Of a DNA stretch of 64,000 nt, positions 7,212 to 16,734 are shown piece after piece. Source of the DNA: Fodinicurvata halophila (GTDB taxonomy: Bacteria > Pseudomonadota > Alphaproteobacteria > Kiloniellales > DSM-21159); assembly GCF_042651425.1 (NCBI RefSeq), contig NZ_JBHSCW010000007.1, forward strand, positions 304,312 to 368,311, in the 5' to 3' direction. A program made the position numbers and the translations under genes. The notes beneath the pieces are model-generated. The model saw only the letters and a list, made by a program, of their open reading frames with translations. It was not told the origin of the DNA and did not search any database. Position 1 is the stretch's first letter; each line of letters starts with the position of its first letter.

Positions 7212-8545
7212 GCGAGGCAACGACCAAGCCCAGCAAGACCTGGCTGGAGCGCTGGGAGCCAAACGACGAAGCCTTCTGGCAGGATCAGGGCCGCAGGTTT
7301 GCCTGGCGCACCCTGATCCTGACCACGGCCAGCCTGGTCATGGCCTTCATTGTCTGGTTCGTCATCTCGGCTCTGGTGGTGCGCCTGCCCAACGCCGGGT
7401 TCGATTTCACCAGCGGACAATTGTTCTGGCTGGCCTCCATGCCGGGGCTGGCCGGCGGGACGCTGCGCGTGGTGCACACCTTCCTGACGCCGATCTTCGG
7501 GACGCGCCATGTGGTGACCTTTTCGACCCTGTCGCTGCTGATCCCGCTGGTGGGTTGGTTCTTCGCCGTCCAGAATCCGGAAACACCCTTCTGGCTCCTG
7601 ATGGTCCTGGCCTTCCTAGCCGGGTTGGGCGGCGGCAACTTCTCGTCCTTCATGCCGTCAACCAGCCTGTTCTTCCCAAAGCGCTTGCAGGGTACGGCGC
7701 TGGCCATTCAGGCCGGTGTCGGAAACTTTGGCGTCAGTATCGTGCAGTTCCTGACGCCCTGGGTCATAGGTTTCGCCCTGTTCGGCAGCATCTTCGCCGC
7801 ACCGCAGACCGGACCTGATGGCGAGAAGATCTGGCTGCACAATGCGCTGCTGATTTATATCCCCTTCGTCGTGGTGCTCTCGGCGCTCTGCTGGCTCTAC
7901 CTGCGCAGCGTGCCGTTAAGGGCCAATTTCCGCGAGCAGCTCGATATCTTCGAGCTGAAGCACGGCCTGATCATGACAATACTCTATATCATGACCTTCG
8001 GCTCCTTCGCGGGGCTGTCGGCGACGTTCCCGCTTCTGATCAAAGAGAGCTACGGTGGTTTCAGCGAGTCTCTGGACCCGCTGCTCTATGCCTTTATCGG
8101 GCCTCTCATCGGTTCGGCCATGCGGGTGGCGGGCGGTCCCCTGTCGGATCGCTTCGGAGGTGCCAAGGTGACGCAGTTTGCCGGCATTGGCATGCTGGTC
8201 TGCGCCATCGGAGTCAGCTTCTTCCTGACGCCGGACTCCATGGACAGCTTCCCGTTGTTCCTGGGTTTCATGCTGGGGATTTTCTTCTTCTCCGGCATCG
8301 GCAATGCCTCGACCTTCAAGCAGATGCCCATGCTGTTCCCGGCCCGGCAAGCAGCGGGAGTGATCGGATGGACCAGCGCCATGGCGGCCTACGGCCCCTT
8401 CGCCATGGGCATGTTCTTCGGCGTCTCGCTGTCGCTCTTCGGGCGCACCACCGAGGTCTTCTACCTGCTGGCCACCTATTACGCTGCCTGCATCCTGATC
8501 AACTGGTGGTACTACGCCCGCCGCAACGCCCCCAACCCCTGCTAA
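7208..8545 (+). CDS. narK2: nitrate/nitrite MFS transporter, NarK2-type
   Basis: The protein has 445 residues and twelve predicted membrane helices. GGGNFSSFMPSTSLFFPKR and GVGNFGVSIVQFLTPW are nitrate-porter signatures, and the substrate arginines appear in TLRVVH and MRVAGG. A long periplasmic loop (about 196-212) is typical of NarK2-type nitrate/nitrite exchangers. It is coupled to narK1 by an ATGA overlap and precedes narG by 22 bases with GGAGAG as ribosome site. Together the pair would start nitrate uptake and then exchange nitrite for nitrate during respiration. Confidence 0.93.
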   Translation: MSEATTKPSKTWLERWEPNDEAFWQDQGRRFAWRTLILTTASLVMAFIVWFVISALVVRLPNAGFDFTSGQLFWLASMPGLAGGTLRVVHTFLTPIFGTRHVVTFSTLSLLIPLVGWFFAVQNPETPFWLLMVLAFLAGLGGGNFSSFMPSTSLFFPKRLQGTALAIQAGVGNFGVSIVQFLTPWVIGFALFGSIFAAPQTGPDGEKIWLHNALLIYIPFVVVLSALCWLYLRSVPLRANFREQLDIFELKHGLIMTILYIMTFGSFAGLSATFPLLIKESYGGFSESLDPLLYAFIGPLIGSAMRVAGGPLSDRFGGAKVTQFAGIGMLVCAIGVSFFLTPDSMDSFPLFLGFMLGIFFFSGIGNASTFKQMPMLFPARQAAGVIGWTSAMAAYGPFAMGMFFGVSLSLFGRTTEVFYLLATYYAACILINWWYYARRNAPNPC

Positions 8546-8567
8546 GTCGCGCTTCAAGGAGAGATCC

Positions 8568-11500
8568 ATGAGCCATTTTCTCGACAGGCTGACCTACTTC
8601 CGCCGCCCCCGGACGGACTTCTCCAACGGGCATGGCGTGACCACCCACGAGAACCGCGCCTGGGAGGAGGCCTACCGCAAGCGCTGGCAGCACGACAAGG
8701 TCGTGCGCTCCACCCACGGCGTGAACTGCACGGGGTCGTGCAGCTGGAAGATCTACGTGAAGGGCGGGCTGGTCACCTGGGAGACCCAGCAGACGGACTA
8801 TCCGCGCACGCGTCCTGACCTGCCCAACCACGAACCGCGCGGCTGTTCGCGGGGCGCCAGCTATTCCTGGTATCTCTATTCCGCCGCCCGCGTGAAGTAT
8901 CCGCTGGTGCGCAAGCGCCTGATCCGCCACTGGCAGGAGGCGCGCAAGTCCCTGGACCCGGTGGAGGCCTGGGCCTCCATCGCCGGTGACCCCGAGAAGA
9001 TGCGCGAAATCCGCAAGGTGCGCGGGCGCGGCGGCTTCGTGCGCGCCGACTGGGATACGGTGAACGAAATCATCGCCGCCGCCAATATCCACACGGCCAA
9101 GACCCACGGGCCCGACCGCATTGCCGGCTTCTCGCCCATCCCGGCCATGTCCATGGTCAGCTATGCCGCCGGCACGCGCTACCTGTCTCTGATGGGGGGC
9201 ACCTGCCTCAGCTTCTATGACTGGTACTGCGACCTGCCGCCCTCCTCGCCGCAGACCTGGGGCGAGCAGACCGACGTGCCGGAGAGTGCCGACTGGTACA
9301 ACTCCACCTTTCTGGTGGTCTGGGGCTCCAACGTGCCGCAGACGCGCACGCCCGATGCACACTTCTACACCGAAGTGCGCTATCGCGGCACCAAGAGCGC
9401 GGTGATCTCGCCCGATTACAGCGAGGCCTCGAAGTTCGCCGACCTCTGGCTGTCGCCAAAGCAGGGCACCGACGCGGCACTGGCCATGGCCATGGGGCAC
9501 GTGATCCTGCGCGAGTTCCATCTGGACCGCGAGGTCTCCTATTTCCGCGACTACTGCCGCAAGTATTCCGACATGCCCTTCCTAGTGCGCCTGAACGAAC
9601 AGGAGGGGCGCCTGGTTCCGGATCGTTTCCTGCGGGCGAGCGACCTGGCGGATCAAGGCGGCGAGTCCAACAACGCGGAATGGAAGCCGTTGGCCTTCGA
9701 CGGCAAGACCGGCAAGCTGGTGGTCCCCCGGGGCTCGATCGGCTTTCGCTGGGGCGAAAAGGGCAAGTGGAACCTGGAGGAACGCAGCGCCTCCGAGGAG
9801 GACACGGAGCTGACGCTCTCGCTGGCCGATAGCAAGGACGACGTGAAGCCGGTGGCCTTTCCCTACTTCGGCGGAGGCGAGAACCCGCACTTCGAGGGCA
9901 ACCCGCTCGAGGGCAATCCGGAGGCGGACGTGCTCGAGCGCAACCTGCCGGTGCGCCGGATCGACACGCCGGACGGCACGGTCTGGGTGGCCAGCGTCTT
10001 CGACCTGCTCTGCGGCAACTACGGCCTGGACCGCGGGTACGGCGGCGAGGCCGTCGCCACCTCCTATGACGACAATGTCCCTTACACTCCGGCCTGGCAG
10101 GAACAGATCACCGGGGTGCCGCGCCAGTCGGTCATTGCTCTCGCCCGCGAGTTCGCCCGCAACGCCGAGGAGACCGACGGCAAGTCCATGGTGATCCTGG
10201 GGGCTGGGCTGAACCACTGGTACCACACCGACATGATCTATCGCGGCATCATCAATCTGCTGGTGATGTGCGGCTGCGTCGGGCAGAGCGGCGGCGGTTG
10301 GTCACACTATGTGGGACAGGAGAAGCTGCGCCCGCAGACCGGTTGGCTGCCGCTGGCCTTCGCCCTGGACTGGAGCCGTCCGCCACGGCAGATGAACGGC
10401 ACCAGCTACTGGTACGCCCACACCGACCAGTGGCGCTACGAGAAGCTGGCGGTGGACGAGGTACTCTCGCCGCTGGCCGAACGCGAAAAATTCTCTGGCA
10501 GCCTGATCGACTTCAACGTGCGGGCCGAACGCATGGGCTGGCTGCCCTCCTCGCCGCAGCTGGAGGAGAATCCCCTGGAACTGACGCGCAAGGCGAAGGA
10601 GGCCGGAAAGGAACCGCCAGATTATGTTGCCGGCCGCCTGAAGGACGGCTCGTTGCACATGAGCTGCGAGGATCCGGACGATCCGCGCAACCACCCCCGC
10701 AACCTCTTCGTCTGGCGCTCCAACCTGCTGGGCGCCAGCGGGAAGGGGCACGAGTACTTCCTGAAGCACCTGGTGGGCGCTGATCACGGCGTGCAGGGCA
10801 AGGAACTGGGCGCCGAAGGCGAGTTGAAACCCGAGGAGGTCACCTGGCACGACGAGGCCCCGGAGGGCAAGCTGGACCTGCTGGTCACCATCGACTTCCG
10901 CATGTCCACCAGCTGCATGTATTCGGACATCGTTCTGCCGACGGCCACCTGGTACGAGAAGAACGACCTCAACACCTCGGACATGCACCCCTTCATACAC
11001 CCGCTGTCGGCGGCCGTGGACCCGGTCTGGCAGACACGCACCGACTGGAACATCTTCAAGGGCCTGGCGCGCAAGGTGTCGGAGCTCAGTCCCGGCCACC
11101 TGGGCGAGGAAGAAGACCTGGTGCTGACCCCGCTGATGCACGATTCCCCGGGCGAGCTGTCCCAGGCACTGGACGTGAAGGACTGGAAGAAGGGCGAGAT
11201 CGATCCCATTCCGGGCAAGACCATGCCGAGCATGACGGTGGTCAAGCGCGACTATCCCAATCTCTATCATCGCTTCACCTCCCTGGGGCCGCTGATGGAG
11301 CAGCTGGGCAACGGCGGCAAGGGCATGGCCTGGAAGACCGGCGAGGAAGTGGAGTTCCTCAAGCAGCTCAACGGCACGGTGCGGGATCCCCAAAGCGGCG
11401 AGGAGCGCGCCAAGATCGACAGCGATATCGATGCCTGCGAGGTGATCCTGGCTCTTGCCCCCGAGACCAACGGGCATGTGGCGGTCAAGGCCTGGGAGTC

Positions 11501-12332
11501 GCTGAGCGGCACCACGGGCCTGGAGCATGAGCATCTGGCCCTGCCCCGCGAAGACGACAAGATTCGCTATCGCGACGTGCAGGCGCAGCCGCGCAAGATC
11601 ATCTCGTCACCCATCTGGTCGGGGCTGGAATCCGAACACGTCAGCTACAACGCCGGCTACACCAACGTGCACGAGCAGATTCCCTGGCGCACCCTGACCG
11701 GACGCCAGCAGCTCTACCAGGACCATCCCTGGATGCGTGCCTTCGGCGAGGCGCTGGCCGTCTATCGCCCGCCCATCGACACCCGCACGCTGAAGGGCTC
11801 GCACGGAGTGCGCGAGAACGGCAACAGGGAGGTGGTGCTGAACTTCATCACGCCGCACCAGAAGTGGGGCATACACAGCACCTATACCGACAATCTCATC
11901 ATGCTGACGCTCTCGCGCGGCGGGCCGATCGTCTGGATCAGCGAGGTCGACGCCGCCAAGGCGGACATCGAGGACAACGACTGGATCGAGCTGTTCAACG
12001 CCAACGGGGCGCTGACGGCGCGGGCCGTGGTCAGCCAGCGGGTCAAGGAGGGCATGTGCCTGATGTACCATGCTCAAGAGAAGGTGGTGAACGTCCCCGG
12101 CTCGGAGATCACCGGCCTGCGCGGGGGCATCCACAACTCGGTGACCCGCATCGTCACCAAGCCGACACACATGATCGGCGGCTATGCCCAGCAGAGCTAT
12201 GGCTTCAACTATTACGGCACGATCGGTTCCAACCGCGACGAGTTCGTCGTCTGCCGCAAGATGAAGACCGTCGACTGGATGGAGGCCGAAGGCCTGCCCG
12301 GTCGCACCACGACCACTCCGGCAGCGGAATAG
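8568..12332 (+). CDS. narG: respiratory nitrate reductase alpha subunit
   Basis: The protein has 1254 residues, full NarG length. His50, Cys54, Cys58 and Cys93 bind the FS0 [4Fe-4S] cluster, and the YDWYCDLPP segment places the molybdenum-ligating aspartate at 222, the same number as in E. coli NarG. The protein binds the bis-MGD cofactor and reduces nitrate to nitrite on the cytoplasmic side of the NarGHI complex. It is followed 12 bases later by narH. No frameshift or missing ligand was noticed. Confidence 0.98.
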   Translation: MSHFLDRLTYFRRPRTDFSNGHGVTTHENRAWEEAYRKRWQHDKVVRSTHGVNCTGSCSWKIYVKGGLVTWETQQTDYPRTRPDLPNHEPRGCSRGASYSWYLYSAARVKYPLVRKRLIRHWQEARKSLDPVEAWASIAGDPEKMREIRKVRGRGGFVRADWDTVNEIIAAANIHTAKTHGPDRIAGFSPIPAMSMVSYAAGTRYLSLMGGTCLSFYDWYCDLPPSSPQTWGEQTDVPESADWYNSTFLVVWGSNVPQTRTPDAHFYTEVRYRGTKSAVISPDYSEASKFADLWLSPKQGTDAALAMAMGHVILREFHLDREVSYFRDYCRKYSDMPFLVRLNEQEGRLVPDRFLRASDLADQGGESNNAEWKPLAFDGKTGKLVVPRGSIGFRWGEKGKWNLEERSASEEDTELTLSLADSKDDVKPVAFPYFGGGENPHFEGNPLEGNPEADVLERNLPVRRIDTPDGTVWVASVFDLLCGNYGLDRGYGGEAVATSYDDNVPYTPAWQEQITGVPRQSVIALAREFARNAEETDGKSMVILGAGLNHWYHTDMIYRGIINLLVMCGCVGQSGGGWSHYVGQEKLRPQTGWLPLAFALDWSRPPRQMNGTSYWYAHTDQWRYEKLAVDEVLSPLAEREKFSGSLIDFNVRAERMGWLPSSPQLEENPLELTRKAKEAGKEPPDYVAGRLKDGSLHMSCEDPDDPRNHPRNLFVWRSNLLGASGKGHEYFLKHLVGADHGVQGKELGAEGELKPEEVTWHDEAPEGKLDLLVTIDFRMSTSCMYSDIVLPTATWYEKNDLNTSDMHPFIHPLSAAVDPVWQTRTDWNIFKGLARKVSELSPGHLGEEEDLVLTPLMHDSPGELSQALDVKDWKKGEIDPIPGKTMPSMTVVKRDYPNLYHRFTSLGPLMEQLGNGGKGMAWKTGEEVEFLKQLNGTVRDPQSGEERAKIDSDIDACEVILALAPETNGHVAVKAWESLSGTTGLEHEHLALPREDDKIRYRDVQAQPRKIISSPIWSGLESEHVSYNAGYTNVHEQIPWRTLTGRQQLYQDHPWMRAFGEALAVYRPPIDTRTLKGSHGVRENGNREVVLNFITPHQKWGIHSTYTDNLIMLTLSRGGPIVWISEVDAAKADIEDNDWIELFNANGALTARAVVSQRVKEGMCLMYHAQEKVVNVPGSEITGLRGGIHNSVTRIVTKPTHMIGGYAQQSYGFNYYGTIGSNRDEFVVCRKMKTVDWMEAEGLPGRTTTTPAAE

Positions 12333-12344
12333 GGAGAGCACGCT

Positions 12345-13877
12345 ATGAAAATTCGCGCACAGGTCTCCATGGTCCTGAACCTCGACAAGTGCATCGGCTG
12401 TCACACCTGCTCGGTCACCTGCAAGAACGTCTGGACCAACCGCGAGGGCATGGAATACGTCTGGTTCAACAATGTCGAGACCAAGCCCGGGGTCGGCTAT
12501 CCCAAGGACTGGGAGAACCAGGACCGCTGGAACGGCGGCTGGAAGCGCAAGAAGAACGGCAAGCTGGAGCCGCGCATCGGCGGGCGCTTCCGGGTCCTGG
12601 CCAAGATCTTCGCCAATCCCGACCTGCCGGAGATCGACGACTACTACGAGCCCTTCACCTTCACCTACGAGCATCTGCAGACGGCGCCGGAGAGCCCGAC
12701 CATGCCCACGGCGCGGCCGGTCTCGCTGGTCAGCGGCGAGATCATGGAGAAGGTCAACTGGGGCCCGAACTGGGAGGAGATCCTGGGCGGCGAGTTCTCC
12801 AAGCGCTCCCAGGATTACAACTTCCGCGACATCGAGAAAGAGATCTACGGGCAGTTCGAGCAGACCTTCATGTTCTACCTGCCGCGGCTGTGCGAGCACT
12901 GCCTGAACCCCACCTGCGTGGCGGCCTGCCCCTCGGGGTCGATCTACAAGCGCGAGGAGGACGGCATCGTCCTGGTGGACCAGGAGAAGTGCCGCGGCTG
13001 GCGCATGTGCGTCAGCGGCTGTCCCTACAAGAAGATCTACTTCAACTGGCAGTCCGGAAAGGCCGAGAAATGCACCTTCTGCTATCCGCGCATCGAGGCC
13101 GGGCAGCCGACGGTCTGTTCCGAGACCTGCGTGGGCCGTATCCGCTATCTGGGCGTCATCCTCTATGACGCCGACCGCATCGAGGAGGCGGCCAGCACGC
13201 CGGACGAGAAGGACCTCTATGAGGCGCAGCTGGGCGTCTTCCTGGATCCCAACGATCCCGAGGTGATCCGCGAGGCCCGCGAGCAGGGCATTCCCGATGC
13301 CTGGCTGGAGGCGGCCCAGAACTCTCCGATCTACAAGATGGCCATAGAATGGAAGGTGGCCTTCCCGCTGCATCCCGAATACCGCACGCTGCCCATGGTC
13401 TGGTACGTGCCGCCGCTCTCGCCGATCCAGGGGGCGGCCGAGGACGGTCACATCGGGTTCGATGGCGAGATTCCCGATGCCCGGAACCTGCGCATTCCCA
13501 TGCAGTACCTGGCGAACCTGTTGACCGCCGGGGACGAAGAGCCGGTGTTGAGCGCCATCCGGCGCATGTTCGCCATGCGCATCTACATGCGGGACAAGCA
13601 TGTGCACGGACGGCTGAACAATCGCATCGCCGGCGAGGTGGACCTGCTGCCCGAGCAGATCGAGGAGATGTACAAGGTCATGGCCCTGGCGGCCTATGAG
13701 GACCGCTATGTCATCCCGACCACGCACCGCGAGGAAGCCGAGGACACCTACAACCTGCAGGGCGGCTGCGGCTTTTCCTTCGGCAACGGCTGTTCCGAGG
13801 GCGAGAGCGACGAAGTGCGGCTGTTCGGCAAGCCCAACTCAATCCGCGGTGCCCTGAAGAAAGCGAGCCTGTCATGA
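12345..13877 (+). CDS. narH: respiratory nitrate reductase beta subunit
   Basis: The protein has 510 residues. It carries the ferredoxin-like motifs CIGCHTCSVTC (near 16-26), CEHCLNPTCVAACP (near 184-197) and CRGWRMCVSGCP (near 217-228), whose tryptophan replaces a cysteine to give the [3Fe-4S] cluster, plus CTFC and CSETC (near 244 and 259). It conducts electrons from NarI haems to NarG. Its stop overlaps the narJ start (ATGA), so the chaperone is translated with it. Confidence 0.98.
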   Translation: MKIRAQVSMVLNLDKCIGCHTCSVTCKNVWTNREGMEYVWFNNVETKPGVGYPKDWENQDRWNGGWKRKKNGKLEPRIGGRFRVLAKIFANPDLPEIDDYYEPFTFTYEHLQTAPESPTMPTARPVSLVSGEIMEKVNWGPNWEEILGGEFSKRSQDYNFRDIEKEIYGQFEQTFMFYLPRLCEHCLNPTCVAACPSGSIYKREEDGIVLVDQEKCRGWRMCVSGCPYKKIYFNWQSGKAEKCTFCYPRIEAGQPTVCSETCVGRIRYLGVILYDADRIEEAASTPDEKDLYEAQLGVFLDPNDPEVIREAREQGIPDAWLEAAQNSPIYKMAIEWKVAFPLHPEYRTLPMVWYVPPLSPIQGAAEDGHIGFDGEIPDARNLRIPMQYLANLLTAGDEEPVLSAIRRMFAMRIYMRDKHVHGRLNNRIAGEVDLLPEQIEEMYKVMALAAYEDRYVIPTTHREEAEDTYNLQGGCGFSFGNGCSEGESDEVRLFGKPNSIRGALKKASLS

Positions 13878-14551
13878 AGACCTTCCGTATCCTGGGCCTG
13901 CTGCTGACCTATCCCGAGCCGGAGATGATCGCGGCTTTGGACGAGATGGAGGAGGTGCTGCACCATGAGGGGCTGCTGGACCGCCAAGCTCTCAAGGGCC
14001 TGGAGCCCCTGTTTCAGCGGCTGAAATCGGAAGACCTGCTGGACCTGCAGGCCGAGTACGTGCACCTCTTCGACCGTTCGCGCCAGCTGTCCCTGCATCT
14101 CTACGAGCATCTGCATGGCGACAGCCGCAGCCGGGGGGAGGCCATGACCACGCTGTCCACGGTCTACAAGCTGAACGGCTTCGAGCTGGCGGTCAACGAG
14201 CTGCCCGACTACCTGCCGCTGGTCTGCGAGTTCGCCTCGCTGATCGAGGAGAAGGCGGCCCGCGCCCTGCTGGCGGATGCCGTGGACACCCTGGCGGCCA
14301 TGGAACGCTGCGCCCGACAGCGCGAGGCTGACCATGCCGCTATCTTTGCCGCGCTGATCGCGCTGTCCGCACGCAAGCCGGACGAGGAGGAGATCGCCGC
14401 CGTGCTGGCCGGCATGGCCAGCGAGCCGGAGGATCTCGACGAACTGGACCGCGACTGGGAGGAGGAGCCCGTGACCTTCGGGCCGGGGGCGCCTGCCTGC
14501 GCGGGATCGCAGAACCAAGGCCCATCGGCCATGCCGGGACAGGAGCCCTGA
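13874..14551 (+). CDS. narJ: nitrate reductase assembly chaperone
   Basis: The protein has 225 residues, alpha-helical and acidic. The TorD/NarJ-type opening FRILGLLLTYPEPEMIAAL and the central YVHLFDRSRQLSLHLYEHLHGDSRSRGEAM are characteristic of NarJ. It binds apo-NarG, helps insert the Fe-S and molybdenum cofactors and prevents premature membrane attachment. The C-terminal 25 residues are proline- and glycine-rich and poorly conserved. It lies between narH (four-base overlap) and narI (four-base gap). Confidence 0.96.
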   Translation: MKTFRILGLLLTYPEPEMIAALDEMEEVLHHEGLLDRQALKGLEPLFQRLKSEDLLDLQAEYVHLFDRSRQLSLHLYEHLHGDSRSRGEAMTTLSTVYKLNGFELAVNELPDYLPLVCEFASLIEEKAARALLADAVDTLAAMERCARQREADHAAIFAALIALSARKPDEEEIAAVLAGMASEPEDLDELDRDWEEEPVTFGPGAPACAGSQNQGPSAMPGQEP

Positions 14552-14555
14552 AGTC

Positions 14556-15254
14556 ATGAGCGCATACCTGAACGACGCCGCTTTCGGCCTGTATCCCTAT
14601 GTCGCGCTGGCGGTCTTTCTGATCGGCAGCCTGATCCGCTATGACCGAGATCCCTATACCTGGCGGGCCGGCTCCAGCCAGATGCTGCGCAAGCGGCAAT
14701 TCGCCTGGGGCAGTTACCTGTTCCACATCGGCATCATTGGCCTGTTCCTGGGGCATCTGGTTGGCCTGCTGACCCCCATCGTCATCTTCGACGCTCTGGG
14801 CATATCCCATTCCGCAAAGCAGATGATGGCGATCGTTGTCGGCGGCATCTTCGGCATCATGTGCTTTGCCGGCCTGACCCTGCTGATCCACAGGCGCTTG
14901 ACCGATCCGCGCATTCGCGGCACCAGCACGAAGATGGACTTCTTCATCCTCTTCCTGCTCTATGTCCAGCTGATCCTTGGCATGTTCTCGATCCCGATCT
15001 CGCTGGGCCATCCCGAGGGAGATCAGATGATGGCCTTCATGACCTGGGCACAAATGATCGTGACCTTCCAGGGTGGCGCCGCCGACCTGGTGGCCAGTGC
15101 GCACTGGGTGTTCAAGCTGCATATCTTCCTGGGCCTGACGGTCTTCCTGGTCTTCCCCTTCAGCCGTCTGGTCCATATCTGGAGCGCCCCCTTCGGCTAT
15201 CTCACGCGCAACTACCAGGTGGTGCGCAGCCGCAAGACGGGAGGGGCACGATGA
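14556..15254 (+). CDS. narI: respiratory nitrate reductase gamma subunit (cytochrome b)
   Basis: The protein has 232 residues with five membrane helices. His57 and His67 (FHIGIIGLFLGH) and His189 and His207 (LHIF and LVHIW) correspond to the four haem-b ligands of NarI. It oxidises quinol on the periplasmic side and passes electrons to NarH. Its stop codon overlaps the ATG of the following PpiC gene. Confidence 0.97.
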   Translation: MSAYLNDAAFGLYPYVALAVFLIGSLIRYDRDPYTWRAGSSQMLRKRQFAWGSYLFHIGIIGLFLGHLVGLLTPIVIFDALGISHSAKQMMAIVVGGIFGIMCFAGLTLLIHRRLTDPRIRGTSTKMDFFILFLLYVQLILGMFSIPISLGHPEGDQMMAFMTWAQMIVTFQGGAADLVASAHWVFKLHIFLGLTVFLVFPFSRLVHIWSAPFGYLTRNYQVVRSRKTGGAR

Positions 15255-16036
15255 TCCGGGTCAACGGCAACGAGATCAGCGAAGAGGCCATCGGCCTCGA
15301 GATGCAGTACCATCCGGCCGAGAGTCGCGAGGAAGCCTGGGAGGATGCGGCCCAGGCGCTGGTTGTGCGCGAACTGCTGATGCAGCAGGCCGACCGGCAG
15401 GAGGTCGTGGCGCCCCCGCCGACAGGTGAAGAGGACGAGTCCACGGAGGAAGAGCGGCAGATCGATGCCCTGCTGAAACAGGAACTCCAGGTTCCCGAGC
15501 CGGATCGGGAGGTGTGCCGGCGGTTCTACGACAGCAACAAGAGCCGCTTCCGCAAGCCGGACCGCTTCCAGGTGGCACATATCCTGCTGCCGGCTGCACC
15601 CGAGGACGAGGCCGCTCGCGAAGCCGCGCGGGCCCAGGCACAGGACCTGCTGGACACCCTGCTGGCCACGCCGGAGCGTTTCGGGCCGCTGGCCCGGGAA
15701 CATTCCGCCTGTCCCTCGAAGGAGGAAGATGGTGATCTGGGCTGGGTCGTGAAGGGCCAGACCGTGCCGGAGTTCGAGACCTTTCTGTACGAGGGAGTCC
15801 CCGGACAGCTGATCCCGACGCCGGTGCCAACCCCCTATGGCTATCACGTGGTTCACTTGAAGGCCCGGGAAGGCGGGGAGGAGATATCTTTCGAGGAAGC
15901 CGAGGAAACGATCGCTGCCTATCTGCAGGAACAGACCTGGCGCCGCGCCGTGCGGCAGTATATTTCGATCCTGGCCGGTCAGGCCGAGATCGAGGGTCTG
16001 GAGATCGAGGCAGCGGGCTCGCCCCTGGTGCAGTAG
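15251..16036 (+). CDS. parvulin-type peptidyl-prolyl isomerase of the nar operon
   Basis: The protein has 261 residues: an N-terminal helical chaperone-like region (1-100) and a PpiC/rotamase domain at about 105-225, seen in QVAHILLP, DGDLGWVVKGQTVPEFE and TPYGYHVVHL. I used ATG at 15251 because it overlaps the narI stop (ATGA). No signal peptide is evident, so it probably acts in the cytoplasm. Parvulins next to narGHJI are described in other proteobacteria as helpers of nitrate reductase maturation; that role here is inferred. Confidence 0.88.
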   Translation: MIRVNGNEISEEAIGLEMQYHPAESREEAWEDAAQALVVRELLMQQADRQEVVAPPPTGEEDESTEEERQIDALLKQELQVPEPDREVCRRFYDSNKSRFRKPDRFQVAHILLPAAPEDEAAREAARAQAQDLLDTLLATPERFGPLAREHSACPSKEEDGDLGWVVKGQTVPEFETFLYEGVPGQLIPTPVPTPYGYHVVHLKAREGGEEISFEEAEETIAAYLQEQTWRRAVRQYISILAGQAEIEGLEIEAAGSPLVQ

Positions 16037-16051
16037 AAGAGGCTATCGGCC

Positions 16052-16621
16052 ATGATGGGTGCGGGACGGGAGAGTGGGAGCGGCAACCATCCTGCTGCAC
16101 CAGGCGCCTTGCTGCTGGCGCCAGTGGACACGCGGCTTTTCGAGCGCCCCCTGGATCATCTGGTCGCCGAGAACACCCGCCTCCTGAGGGTGTGTGCCCA
16201 GCTTGAACTCATCGCACTGAACGCGGGGCGCCTGGCGCCGTACAGCACACCGGTGCTGCTTGCCTATTTGCGCTGGGACTATCCACGCCATCTCGACTGG
16301 CTGGATCACAGGTTCCTGCCCCAGCTGGAGCACGCCTGTTTCGTCGGTGACTCCATCCAGGGCCCCGTGGCTCAGCTGGTCCTGGAACATGGCGTTGACC
16401 GTGGTCGGGCGGCCCGTCTGGCAGGGATACTGTCGGATTACAGCGAGAGCCCCCATGACGGGCTGGAGCAACGCCTGGCGATCTCGGGGGACGCCTTTGC
16501 CGAAGCCCAGAAACGGCATGTCGCCTGGATGGATCTCGTGATTCTGCCTTTGGCACAGTCCCGACTTTCAGAGCGCAACCTCCAGGATCTGAGCCAGGGA
16601 CTTCATGTCCATTACGGCTGA
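16052..16621 (+). CDS. hemerythrin-like (HHE) protein ending the nar operon
   Basis: The protein has 189 residues and is predicted all-helical. The motif RPLDHLVAENTRLLRVC near 32-48 is the usual start of HHE cation-binding bundles; possible metal ligands are in the HLDWLDHRFLPQLEH region, the LVLEHG helix and KRHVAWMD near the end. Such proteins bind di-iron and often respond to NO or O2. It begins 15 bases after the ppiC stop and is the last gene of the nitrate operon, so a protective or NO-handling role is plausible. MM at the start leaves two possible initiation codons. Confidence 0.7.
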   Translation: MMGAGRESGSGNHPAAPGALLLAPVDTRLFERPLDHLVAENTRLLRVCAQLELIALNAGRLAPYSTPVLLAYLRWDYPRHLDWLDHRFLPQLEHACFVGDSIQGPVAQLVLEHGVDRGRAARLAGILSDYSESPHDGLEQRLAISGDAFAEAQKRHVAWMDLVILPLAQSRLSERNLQDLSQGLHVHYG

Positions 16622-16734
16622 GTTTTGCAGCTGTATGGGCGGGGAGTCAGATTGACATTGCCCCTGCCATGGAGGCGTTCCCATATCTTCCATTGGTCCG
16701 GAAACGGAATGAGACATCAGGGACGGGATAGCCT

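Noticed and set aside
11607..13727. A 706-codon open frame antisense to narG and narH
   Set aside because: It is the mirror of highly biased GC-rich coding sequence; it has no family resemblance and the sense genes are certain.
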